64,000 nucleotides of DNA from Paramacrobiotus metropolitanus (lineage: Eukaryota > Tardigrada > Eutardigrada > Parachela > Macrobiotidae): contig NW_026570260.1 of the NCBI RefSeq assembly GCF_019649055.1, positions 310,001 to 374,000 of the forward strand, in the 5' to 3' direction. The notes beneath the pieces were generated by a model that was not told the DNA's origin, did not search any database, and saw only the letters and a list, made by a program, of their open reading frames with translations. Below, piece by piece: positions 30,660 to 42,078 of the stretch. Position numbers and translations under genes: made by a program. The number at the start of each line of letters is the position of its first letter. Position 1 is the stretch's first letter.

Positions 30660-33324
30660 TTATGGCTTATATGTCGTGCTGGTGACGTCCACTCCCCGTT
30701 TGGCCATGCCGTTCTCTGCCCACACGCTGGGGAACTTGAGCACCACCGCCTCAGCGGGTCGCAAATATAGACTGGCATACAGGTTGACGGTGGCATTACT
30801 GGCTGCCAACTGCACGCTGGGATCACTGCGTTTGAACACCGTCTCAGAGCCGACGGCTACATCGGCCCAGTACAGCGGATGCGTCTCGCCGGCCGGCGGC
30901 GCTCTGCCTTTGTGCTGCAGCTTGATGCCGCCGGGCAGCAACGCATACTCCTGAACCTCCTTCCCTGTTTTCCGCAAGTCGACGGCCACCAAGACTCCGC
31001 TACCATCGGCCGCCTGCCGGATGAAGGAGAAGAGGTTTTGCCCCACCACGCCGCTGTGGTACGTTCCGCCGCGCACCGCCTCATTGTCTTGGCGCAGCCG
31101 CGCCAACTGCTGGAAGATTTTAAGGTGGGACTTGTCGGTGCGCTGCTGGAAAGAGACCGTTTGGTGGAAGTTGATGCGTGGATCGAGAACGGCCAGCCAA
31201 GCGGTTGTGAAGTTGGTGAAACCGGCCAAGTGCTCGCTGGACCACGGCATCGGGCTCAGGTGAGGGCCGCGTACCACGAAATTCGGATCTTGTCGGCGCA
31301 TTTGTCGACTGCCGGGTCCGTCCTTCAGACCTAGCTCATCCCCGTAGAATGTCACACAGGAACCGGGCAGCAGTAGACAGACCATGTTCATTCCGTCAAT
31401 CAACTCCAGGCTGCCCATCCTGGAGGTAAGACGGTGCTGGTCGTAATCCGTTAACTGCAACCAGGCCATCGGGTTCGCTTTCGGTTACCCTTATAAATTC
31501 CAAAGCATTCGCTTACCGCCCAGCCCACCGCATCAGGGTGGCTTATGGAGACGCTCTTCAGGGCACTCTCGATGATCCGTGCAATTTGATTTCCGGTGCT
31601 GACGGAGTCGATGGTGAGAAGATTGTCATTCATCACCAGATCCACTCCCGCCGTTACTAAACCGGCGGCATCCTCCTGGAGATTCTCACCTTTGACCACC
31701 AGCAATCTACCACAAGAAAACGTACAAAACTGAGCTGATTTTGCAAGAACAGGCAACTTGCTTGTGCTTGCGCGTGGGATTGATCATCGGCTCGTCCATG
31801 ACGCGGCGCCAGTGGCGGATGACGTCCAACGCCTCGTTGGACAGGCGCCGCGGTTGGTGCTGATTAATCTGGTTCATATAATCGCGCTGAACATTGGCGG
31901 CGAAGATCATGTCCTGAGTGTCCAACAAGCGGATCCCGTCAACCCCGCGGCCCATCCAGAAGCGGATGACCTCGTCCATCTGGCGACGCAGCGCCGGGTT
32001 GCTGTAGTCCAGCTCAGGCAGGTCAGCAGAGGAGTGATGCAGAAAGTACTGGCGCCGGTTGGCCGACCACTCCCATGCCGACTGCGAGGGATAGCCCGGA
32101 CCCCGTTCCGACCGCTGCAACGACAACCGAGTCAATGCGAGCTGACACGGATATGGCCTATACCAATCTTGCCTGGATGGACATGGCGTTGGGCACGCCA
32201 GGGATGTACTCCCCATCGAAAAGGATGCTTTGATCCCAGGCACCACCGTGCCACACGTAATAGGCTGTCTGGCTGCGCCGGTCCGGTCCCGCTTCCGCTT
32301 TGAACCACGCGTGCTCCTGGCTAGTGCGTGAGACGATCATGTCCATCACCAGACTCATGTCTGTAAAACCAATTTCACCGTACATCTTAAGAGCTGCAAA
32401 AAAAGGTAATACAAGGCGTACTTCGAGTGTGGACGTCGTTCATTAATTGGTCGAAGTCGTCCAGGGTGCCCACTGCCGGGTCGATGTCCTTGAAGTCTTG
32501 TACCGCGAAACTGTTGCCGCTCAGCGACAGGAAGATGGGCGTGATGAGGACAGTGGACACGCCCAGCTGAGAGATGTACTCTAGCCTGCTTCTAAGCCCT
32601 GGGCAGAAAATGTATTTTCGATATCATTTATCCTCAACGTACGTTCCGAGTAATCACCTTGGAGATCGCCAACGCCGTCACTGTTGCCGTCCTGGTAGCT
32701 CTTGACGTTGACCTGGTAGATGACGCCCCGTTTCCACCATGCTCGTTCCCACTGCGCTCCGACAGTGCGGCGTGGATCCCAGTAAACCAAAAGGGCGGTG
32801 GCCACCAGCAGACCGATGAGGAGCACCCAAAACAGCAGCAACAAGCTCATCCGCAAGCAGCGCCAACCGCGGCCTTTGCCGGCGTAGACGTACTTGGCCA
32901 GCTGGTCGCGGGTAAGGTAACCGGCGTTTTCGGCTCCATGCGTAACCACAAGCTGTTTGTTGCGATCGTTGTGAACGGGAACGGCCGCTGGCGGGGCCAA
33001 CAGCTGGGTGTCGACGGTGCCGTTGTGCGGCAGGTCGGTTTGATATTGTTCGGCGTCATCCACATATATCATCTTCGATGGATCCGGGAGCTGAATGGTC
33101 GGCACACTTTTCGCCGATTCGGACTTGCCTGCTTTCTTCGTGCGTACCTGTTGTTAGCACAAGCCATAACGATGTCGCACGGTGTCATCGTAATATTCGC
33201 TGGTGATATTTGTAAAGATCCCACATACCTTAACAACATGCTCAAAAAGCGTCTCCTGCACTTGCAGTGATCGTCGATTTTTGGCCAAAGGCTGAGTTTC
33301 TGTGCTTTCTAATTGTTCGGTCAT
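30660..33324 (-). CDS. SLC3A: SLC3-family amino-acid transporter heavy chain (rBAT/4F2hc-like)
   Basis: Exon 1 (33229-33324) starts MTEQLESTETQPLA and joins exon 2 (32658-33147) at TKKAGKSESAK. A basic cytosolic stretch is followed by one membrane helix (LRMSLLLLFWVLLIGLLVAT, about residues 132-154), then a GH13-type extracellular domain: WWKRGVIYQVNVKSYQDGNS, GVGDLQGLRSRLEYISQLGV, LVMDMIVSRTSQEHAWF, GRGVDGIRLLDTQDM, LLPGSCVTFYGDELGL, and a C-terminal beta domain. This type II layout is that of SLC3 proteins, which carry light-chain transporters to the plasma membrane. At the GH13 nucleophile site the usual R-x-D spacing is R-L-L-D, so hydrolase activity is unlikely. An alpha-glucosidase or maltase is the alternative but fits the N-terminus poorly. 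Confidence 0.88.
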
Positions 33325-33606
33325 TTTGTGACTTTTTAATAAAGTAAATTAAAAACTAATAGAACTGCAGCAAAACTTGTGATTTGTGAGCTTGTATGTC
33401 TCAGTATGTGTATAATCGCCTGATATTTCCCATGCAAGGAAGCGATCGATAATCAAGGCACCGCACCGCATCCCTCTCCCGTTTGCTTTCTTGTTCAGCT
33501 TATACGACCCTGTTACATAATCAACCCGAGAACAGACCAGAGCCAACCGCAACAAATCGTAGAAAATCGATGAATGTCGATTAACGAATGTGAACGTGTA
33601 TTTGTA

Positions 33607-35795
33607 TTACAGATAGATGAGCGTGAGTGCGTTCTTCTTGAGGATCACCACCGCTTGTTGAGTGGCCGCTAAGCCAACAATAGGCAACTCGGCATCATTC
33701 AACGTCAGGACATGCTGGCGGGCCACATGGCTGATGGTCTGGCCGGTCTTACGATTCTTCAGTACCGACTGTTCCCCCACCGGCACCTCATTCCGGTACA
33801 GATACACATTGCGGTTACCATCGCAGACGCAGGCAAAACGAAGCGCAGTGGAACAAACGGCAAACTTCTTCTCTTGCTTGGAAGCAACCACGTAACCTAT
33901 GCAACACCCAGATTAACTGCCACGCCAGTAACTTGCATGCACTGGAATCTGGATCACTAACCTAGAGCGTTGAAAGTGGCAATGTGTTCCCATGGAACCT
34001 TCTCCGAGCCGGCTTCCGGCGGAATTGGTTGATACACTAATCCGTCAACATCATAGCGAATGCACATCACCGGCATCTGATCGGGGCTGACCGTGGCCGT
34101 GAAAAGCAGCTGCCGGCCAGAGAGATCGGCACGATGGCTGACAGCCTCAGTTGACCCGTCAAAACGCATCCACGCAGCGTTGTATGTCTCATCCGCAAAG
34201 GAATCGCACTCTTCCAGATCATCCGGACCGAAGCTGCTGGGCATGTCATCAGGTGCCGCCAGCCCAGTGTTGAAACAGCTCCGCTTTCCCAAACCGGCGT
34301 GGTCCACCGGTGGCTGCTCCTCCATAACTTCATCCGCCGGAGTAGCGGTGTCCGTCACTACTCGCTGCGAATCAAAGACGATCTTGAAAATCCCTTCGCC
34401 CACCAAGCTCAACCCGTCCCCGGGCGGCTCTACGGCGATGTAGTGTGGCGCCGATGTGCCTTCCAGGCGACGCACGCGTTGGGTCTTCCAGGAGGAACCG
34501 ACAGCCTGTAGGACAATCCACTCCAGGACGGTGACGAAGCGGGAGGCGTCTTTGCTGGCCTGTTTGCCGACATAGAGCACCACAAGATGGATGGAGACTG
34601 CTCCACCGGATACAACAGTGCGAGCCGTTTGTAGTAGACAGCTCTCCGGGCAGACGTAATCGACCACGGGCCCCCAAGTCCACTCTTGGCCAGTCTGGGT
34701 GTGGCGAGCGCCAGTGTGGACGAACAGGCGCCCCCGTCCGTTGGTCACGACGCAGTGCTGGGCGTCAGCGAATTGGACGGATCCACAGAGGGGAACGGCG
34801 TCCGTCGCGGTGCTCTCCACTGTTGCGTTATCTGAAAAACTTCCGACGATCTGACCCGCGGAGTTGGCTGGCAGGCTCGCCTGAAATTCAGTTTTATCTA
34901 ATTTTCAAATCCACCAAAATTAGCAAATTCCAGTTGGCAAGAGAATCAATAGCAACACAAGAAATTTAAGAAAAATTTCACAAAATTTCAATTTTAAGAA
35001 AACCTAATGAAATTAGAAGATACAGATCCACCTCGAAAGAAAGAAAAAAGAATAAAGAAAGAAAGAAAGAAATAATCTGAAAGAAAGAAAAAAGTAGACA
35101 CAGGCTCACACAGCAAACAAAAACTAAATCTAAATTTCAACGGATAACGTAGAAAAAATATTTCTACTGAAAAACTTTTAGAAACTATATTTTGACAGTC
35201 GGTGCACCGTGATCAACCGCCGACACCGGAAATGGCTTCAGTCTAAAGTCGCAGTAAAGATAATTGTAACAAACCTGCGGTTGAGATGGCACAAAGTGGC
35301 AGACCAGCTGGCGTTGCTGGTTGAAATAGTAGACGGCAAAATGATCGCCGGCGGCTGCCGACCACGGGTCGATGCTGAGCCCGTTGATGACGGCGAAGGC
35401 GCGGAAATGCTGCAGCGACGTCAACTCCTGCGCCTGCGAGGCACCCCACTCGCTTCCCACTGCCCCTACGATTTTACACACCAAGGTAATCTTGGCGAAC
35501 AACAGGAGCAACGGTATAGATGCATCTTGATGAAATGCGAGAGAAGTTTAGGTGCAGAACGCTGTCCAACGCCATTTACAACTCACGTACCCGCCAACGT
35601 GGCAATCCGCAAGGAAGGCAGCTCCTCCAGAGAAAGTTTGTAGCCCTGGAACTGAGCGTCCAGCAGGTCTCTTCTCACGGGCAATTCCACTTCACAGCAT
35701 CGTTTCTGCTGGAGCAAACTGGCGGCATCGACTTGCTCGACTCGGGAATCAGCCATCGAGTCATCCGTGATCGCTCTGTCTCCGCTTTCGTCCAT
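33607..35795 (-). CDS. NUDCD1: NudC domain-containing protein 1 (NUDCD1), CS domain missing
   Basis: The likely start is MDESGDRAITDDSM (35795). Exon 1 gives LLDAQFQGYKLSLEELP, an exon near 35230-35511 gives LQHFRAFAVINGLSIDPW, and an exon near 33960-34882 gives HCVVTNGRGRLFVHTG, HYIAVEPPGDGLSLVGEG, LEECDSFADETYNAAWMRFD and WEHIATFNALG. The last exon gives YVVASKQEKKFAVC and VYLYRNEVP and stops at 33607. These follow human NUDCD1 (CML66) in order. In human NUDCD1 a CS/p23-like domain of about 100 residues lies between the VAIEPDG-like block and LEECD. Here only about 50 residues of acidic linker fill that place within one uninterrupted exon, so the domain is absent. An intron contains a GAAA simple repeat, and a 98-bp tandem duplication begins about 20 bp upstream of the start codon. 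Confidence 0.9.
35036..35093. repeat. (GAAA)n simple repeat in a NUDCD1 intron
   Basis: The plus strand reads as imperfect GAAA units with occasional extra A. It lies entirely in an intron. Confidence 0.85.
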
Positions 35796-35815
35796 TGTCC
35801 GTCGAGAGCTACACG

Positions 35816-36011
35816 CAATAAAGTACAGATAAGAAAAGCGCAATTAATTTCGACAGTAAAATGCCAGTGATTAACTTGTAAACTAAACAAATGTAAAGAT
35901 TCGACTGGCTAATCAATAAAGTACAGATAAGAAAAGCGCAATTAATTTCGACAGTAAAATGCCAGTGATTAACTTGTAAACTAAACAAATGTAAAGATTC
36001 GACTGGCTAAT
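35816..36011. repeat. 98-bp tandem duplication, two identical units
   Basis: The segment beginning CAATAAAGTACAGATAAGAA at 35816 recurs without change at 35914, and the match runs on to about 36015. The repeat lies just upstream of the NUDCD1 start codon, in its presumed 5' UTR or promoter. Perfect identity points to a recent event or to an assembly duplication. Confidence 0.92.
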
Positions 36012-36015
36012 CAAT

Positions 36016-36962
36016 CGTGGTCGTGGACTCGTGGACGAATTTTCCAAACAGTTATTAAATCATGAAACCAGAAATCATAAAATTAAAACAAATGAGTTTC
36101 CAAACAAAATGCCACCGTCATCGTTTTCTGTTGTCTGTCTGGCGTCTGCCTGCTCGGGCTGGCAGGAAAAGACACAAAAGTCTAGTAGCGTGGTCATCCT
36201 CAAAAGAATATAGCCATGTGCCCCCCTGAGCAACTGTTCAAATTATTTACGTACGTCGTACTTATTAGTCTTAACTCTTGATTAATTTTTTCGATCGACT
36301 GGCCGATTTGTTATTTTTCTGCAAGTGCATAAATATTTGTGAAAATCTGATATTCGGGATCTCTGATATTGGGATATGATTTTTGAGAAAGTCATATTAT
36401 CACATTAAAAGATGAGTAGGACTGCAAGAGCAGATAAGCGGTGCGATGATTGAAGTGGACCCTTAGGTCGTTGACTCGTTACCTCACTAGCGCCAACAAC
36501 CGATAAAAGGCATGATAAGGAATTTGTTTGGCACGGGATCGGAACTGTGTTTGTTTATACGTCTATTCACTCTATTGGAATACTACTTAGTACAGTACTT
36601 TCTGTTGGAACTCTCTGCATGAAGAGTAGTGCAGTCATGAACATTCCATCAAGCATAGGTGATCATTCTTTAATTTGTTGTTGACGAGTGCCATCGCGTT
36701 ATCTCATGCGAAAAAGTCCAAACATAACAAGCTTTGGTCTGCCTTCACAATCTGCTGTCAGCTGTTAGTGTTGTGCCTTATCTCCTCAGGCACAAACAAG
36801 GCATAGGCTGCACTCGCGCGCAATGCTCTAGCAATTTGTTCAGTTTATGCCTGTGTTGGACCGACGCTAGTCATTTTTATTTTCTTGTTTTGTGCCACCA
36901 TTGCTTTGAAGTGTATTCACTGTATTAACTGTATTTAAAGGACATCTGGCGTGTGAGCGAGC
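36016..36962. other. Intergenic between divergent NUDCD1 (-) and NAGLU (+)
   Basis: AT-rich, with no supported coding frame. It probably holds both promoters. No clear repeat or binding-site array was seen. Confidence 0.5.
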
Positions 36963-39900
36963 ATGACGAAACTCCTGGACGAGCCGCTTACACCCAGTCC
37001 CAACGCCAACATGAACCAACAGGCAAGTGGGAAAGCCATCCAACGCAAATAAACGTTGTCATTTGTGCTGTCCACTGACAGGGCCAGTGGCGTTATCACG
37101 GGACGGGTGACCCAGCGCTCACTTCTGGCGTCCCTGAATCAACCGCCAATAACAGCTATCACGCTAATCGCAGCCGCGCCAACCTGTTGGAGCAGTCGAT
37201 CCGCGAAGAGCCCGAGGACGACGACCTCTGCTATTTCCCCCTTCCCGCCGCCAATCCCGCTCCCCGCAGCAAGACCGGCACACTGCACCGGCTGGGCGAC
37301 AAGGTGCTGCATCTGACGCAGCGCGGATACGGCTCCTTTCCCCTGCCCAGGGGCCGCGGCGCCCCCGGGGGCGGTCACAAGTTTGTGCAGTTCAGCGACC
37401 GCGTGCTGCCCCTGCCCGCCCACCGCGAGGGCTGCAGCAAGGCCAAGCTGGGCTTTGTCGCCGTTGTTGTGGTAAGGAAGACAGGAAATCACGCTTGCAT
37501 GCGCTTGATCATTTTTGTGGTTTTCGAATATTTGTTTAAACTGATGATAGATAAGCTGTTTCCGATATGCGCTGTTTTTGATTACATTTTTTTACCCTTA
37601 TCTTTGGGTGGTGTTTCTTCTCCAGATCGTTACACCTGATATTGACATATTTTTTGTGTTACTTAATTATAATTCGCCTTTGAGCCTCGTAAATGTTTAT
37701 TGCTAATTTTTCTGCATTTAGTAATTCTCCTTAATTTTTGGTTTAATGCACTCATGAGAATATTTTAGCCGAAGAAAATGAAAGTTGCTGTATATTTTTT
37801 TTAAACATTTGCTGCAAATGAATTTCATAGCGGGTGTGATACTTGCAGCTGATCATCCTGGGCCTCACAGTTGGCATCATCGTGGAAATGCGTGCCGGCC
37901 GTCATGATCACTGGCAGCCAAGTCTATCTGCATCCTCAGCAGGTTTGTATTTTTCGGTCATTGGTACTGATCGCAATTATCGCCATTAATCTGAATTCGT
38001 CTGATTGCTAACGGAATCTCTTGCCCAGAACTAGCCAGCAGCCAGTTTCCTGAGCTGCGCCAGCAAATCCTGCGCACCAAGCACTTTGTCAGTGCCGAAA
38101 GCCAAGAGAACACGGTGCGCGACATGGTAAACCGACTTCTGCCGCGGGAACAGGCCGACCTCTTCACCTTCTCTGTCGTTCCTTCGGCGTTTGACGATCC
38201 GGCACTTGACACCGCTAATGTACTTCTATTGCATTCGATTACCGACTGATAACAAATAACAATGTGAGGTTTGTCGGCAGATCAGCAGCGTCAATGGAAC
38301 TGTCCGCATCACCGGCAACTCTGGCACGGCATGTTCTTTCGCTTTCTACCACTTCCTCAAATACTACTGCGGTGCGCATATTTCCTGGTCGGCCCGCCAG
38401 TTGCAGCTTCCAGCGATATTGCCCGATGTATCCGTAATCGTCAAAAAAGCCGACCTGTACGCGTTGATGATTTTTGTATAAAGAAACGTGCTGATAAAAT
38501 TATTATTGCAGACTGCATTATTACCAGAACGTGTGCACGTCCAGTTATTCTTTCGTGTGGTGGAATTGGACACGTTGGGAAGAAGAGATCGACTGGATGG
38601 CGCTGCAGGGAATAAACTTCCCGCTGGCTTTTACGGGCCAAGAAGAGATTTGGCGGCGGGTGTGTGATTATTCAGTCGGTGCTTTTTCAGTTCTCTAAAT
38701 GGTTTTCATTAGGTTTACACTCGCCTGGGTCTAACCGAGGAGGAACTGGACGGTTTCTTTGTCGGACCGGCTTTTCTTGCTTGGTAAGAGAGTAGTGGTA
38801 AGTGTGACACCAGAAATAAATTACACGGTTAATTGGTGGCGATTTAGGGGCCGCATGGGTAACATTCGCGCGTGGGGTGGGCCCTTACCGCGGCAGTGGA
38901 TGGACGAGCAGGTGCAGCTGCAACACCAGATACTGGCCAGAATGCAGTCGTTCGGTGAGTGACACATTCTTTGTTTGACTGGGGGGCATTTGTACAGTAT
39001 CTTATCGTTGTGAACAGGCATGATTCCTATACTGCCGGCTTTTAGCGGCATCGTTCCAGTTTCGCTTCTTCGGTAGGTTTTCTTCATTCAATTTTTTATC
39101 TAGTACTAATTGTTTCGCATATTTTAATTAGATTGTATCCTAAGCTGAACATGACCCGGATGACCAACTGGGCCGGCTTTCCCGACGACCTGACTGGGTA
39201 TGCAATGCAGAAAACTGTAAGGAGTGGAGAATGCAATAATGCGGTTCATTGTATATTCTAGGTCTTACTTCTTGGATCCGCACGAAGTGTTATTCGGGGA
39301 ATTAGCGGATCTCTTTATCACAGAGGTTGAATACTGACAGTGTGTCACCTTTTCGGTAGAATCTTGAAACCATTCTCTTATGGTGGTTTTTTCTGACAGA
39401 TGAATGCGGAATACAAATACACAAGCCACTTTTACAATGTTGATACCTTCAACGAGCAGAAGCCGCGAGATCCCAGCGGGTAATTCTTGGCTGTTGGATA
39501 TGTTCCCAAGAAAAGTTTATATATGATTTCTGCGTAATAGTTGGGACGCTGAATTTATCCGTGAAACGATCGCCGTTAGCTATGCCGGAATGCGGCAGGC
39601 TGATCCCAACGCCTTCTGGTATGCTGCCCAATTATCGTTGTATTTGAGCTACATCGGCAATTCATCTTGGTGTTGTGTGCAGGGTAATGCAAGCCTGGAT
39701 GCTAACATTCGACACAGAGTTCTGGACACCAGGTTGGTGACGCGGCGCTGGTGTTAATAGGTCAAACCGTGCTACGACTGCTTATGACCGTAGGTGTTCA
39801 ATCTGTGTTCAAATTTTAGACAGAACGGCGGCACTGTTGACTGCCATTCCAACGGTACGTTCTGAAATTGATTGGCTGATCCGTAGCAGTTTTCATTAAT

Positions 39901-41416
39901 AGTTTTAACTGCAGGGACGCCTAATCATGCTGGATCTGTACGCGGAAGTTCTGCCCACCTACAACACAACGCGTTCCTTCTACGGCCAGCCCTTCATCTG
40001 GTGCATGTTGCATAACTTCGGCGGCGTACTCGGACTGTACGGGCGGCTGACGTCCGTCAGCACGGTATACTTGTTTATAGTTTGTTGCTCGAGTTTCTTT
40101 CAACAAATTAATGCGCTATTATCAGGGTCCACCGGCAGCCCGTCAGTACGTCAACACCTCCATGGTGGGTGTTGGCATTTCCCCGGAAGGTATCAACCAG
40201 AACGATATGATTTACGAATTCATGAACGAGATGGCCTGGCGCACGCAGATCCCCGACGTCGATAAATGGTGGGTCAGTCATTTTCCCTTAAAAGATAAAC
40301 ACATGAATGTTAGCTGACAGGGTGGCCGCCTACACGGAGCGTCGATACGGCGGGGAGACCCGCGACGGCCAGCGAGCGTACCACGTTCTCCGCACTTCCG
40401 TCTGGGAATGCCCGGCTAGCATCCACGATAACGGCCAGTACACCATCACACGACGACCGCGTTTCGGTTTGTGGGAGCCGGTGAGATTACAAATTTCCCA
40501 GGATTTGTATGGTTTCTTGAAGGGTGACAGTTATACATAGATGTGGTATGAACCGGATCAAGTGTTTACCGCGCTGGATATGTTGCTGGAGCAGAGCAGC
40601 ACCCTCCCCAAGCAGGGCGCTCCGGGCTTCCTCTATGACATGGTGGACGTAACGCGGCAAACCCTGCAGATAGCATTTGCCTACTTCTACCAGAACCTGG
40701 AACAGGCTTACAGCGACAAGCGCGTGGATCGTGTAGTGTGCGTTCAGCAGAACAGTATATGATGACAGCTTTTGGTCTGATTGATCCTTCTGCAGGTTGT
40801 ACGGTGAAGCCTTGGAGCTGATTCTGCTGGACCTGTCGTCCGTCTTGTCGCTGCATCCCAGTTTCCAGCTGACACCCTGGATCGAGGCCGCCAAATCGTG
40901 GGCGCGCGGTGAGAACCAGACGGAATTCTACCAGTGGAACGCCCTCAATCAGATTTCGGTGTGGGGCCCGCATGCGCAGATTCTCGATTATGCCACCAAG
41001 CAATGGAGCGGCGTGGTGGCGTACTATTATCAGCCGCGTTGGCGGATGTTCATCGATGAGGTGGTAGCCAGTTTGGCCGGGGAGAAGGCATTCAACCAGA
41101 CGGCCTTCGATCAACGCGTCTACCAGGACGTGGAGTTAGTGTTTACCTATTCTAACCCCAGCGACTTGGCCGGTAAGTATCAGATTTTATTCTGCAGGCT
41201 AAACTTGTGTTCTGCCAGTTACATAATTGTTCTGGTGTTGCAGTGGCGGAGGATCAGAATGTGGCGGATTTCGACAATATCGTCCATCAGGCACGTTCGC
41301 TGCATCGCCGATACCAGGATTACCGCTCGCCGGAGTTTCTGGAGCGGCTATCCTCAAAAAGATCTTCTCGCAGGAGGAACGGTACGCAGCGGACGCGTAA
41401 ACATCACCGCGAGTAG
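36963..41416 (+). CDS. NAGLU: Alpha-N-acetylglucosaminidase (GH89) with N-terminal membrane anchor
   Basis: The start is [20 protein letters not shown]; a GC-AG intron (CAG|GCAAGT) leads to [11 protein letters not shown]. About 150 polar residues precede a hydrophobic helix split across two exons (GFVAVVV + [14 protein letters not shown]). The GH89 protein follows: [66 protein letters not shown] (catalytic Glu), [29 protein letters not shown] (second Glu) and the helical C-terminus ([20 protein letters not shown]). It ends in a basic tail. GH89 enzymes remove terminal GlcNAc from heparan sulfate in lysosomes. Vertebrate NAGLU has a cleaved signal peptide instead; this form looks like a type II membrane protein. 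At least 14 short exons were followed; some borders are approximate. Confidence 0.92.
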
Positions 41417-42078
41417 GCGCTGGTGGAGGCCGGGGCTTGGGCACGTAGTCGAGGGCACGGATAGTGCTGCTCTATTTTTATCTGTGATGTGTTTCTGTTT
41501 TTATGCCTTCGTTAGTTTATTATGTTTCAGGTTAATGCGCTTGCTCAACTGCACTCTGCGATTTCAAGTGTATGCTTCGCAATTAAAACTTTGTTTGTGG
41601 GAAAGCCGTGTCTGGCTGTGCACAATCCAGAGTCACCCAACTGGACGGAAGTATATATTAAGAAAAACCACGTACAAAATTGCTTTATAAGAAAAAAGTA
41701 AACAAGATAAAGTAACAAGGACATTACTTTAACTTGTTATTATTATCAATTAGGGACGTAATTTAATACGAGAACAATAATAATAATGGGAAGATGAGAA
41801 TTTAAGTACTTACATTACATACCAACCGCAACCTTCCGCTCTGGACGTGAGGCTACGTGCAGCTGGAAAATATTGCTGAGTTGGCTTGTTACGGTTACGT
41901 GTGAGTGGTGAATAGTGAATACTGTAAGTGTAATCCGATTACAGTACTTAATCGTATCGGTATATTCGAATGGAAGTTTGGTTTGTAACAAACCGACTTG
42001 ATTATTTTACGTTGAGTTTCCTTTTTGAGTGTAAATTTGGAGAGTTTGATTGTCTGTTGCCCTGTTTAAAGATTCGCC

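Noticed and set aside
32659-33270. 203-codon open frame on the plus strand
   Set aside because: It lies antisense to SLC3 exons 1-2, which have family motifs and correct splice signals.
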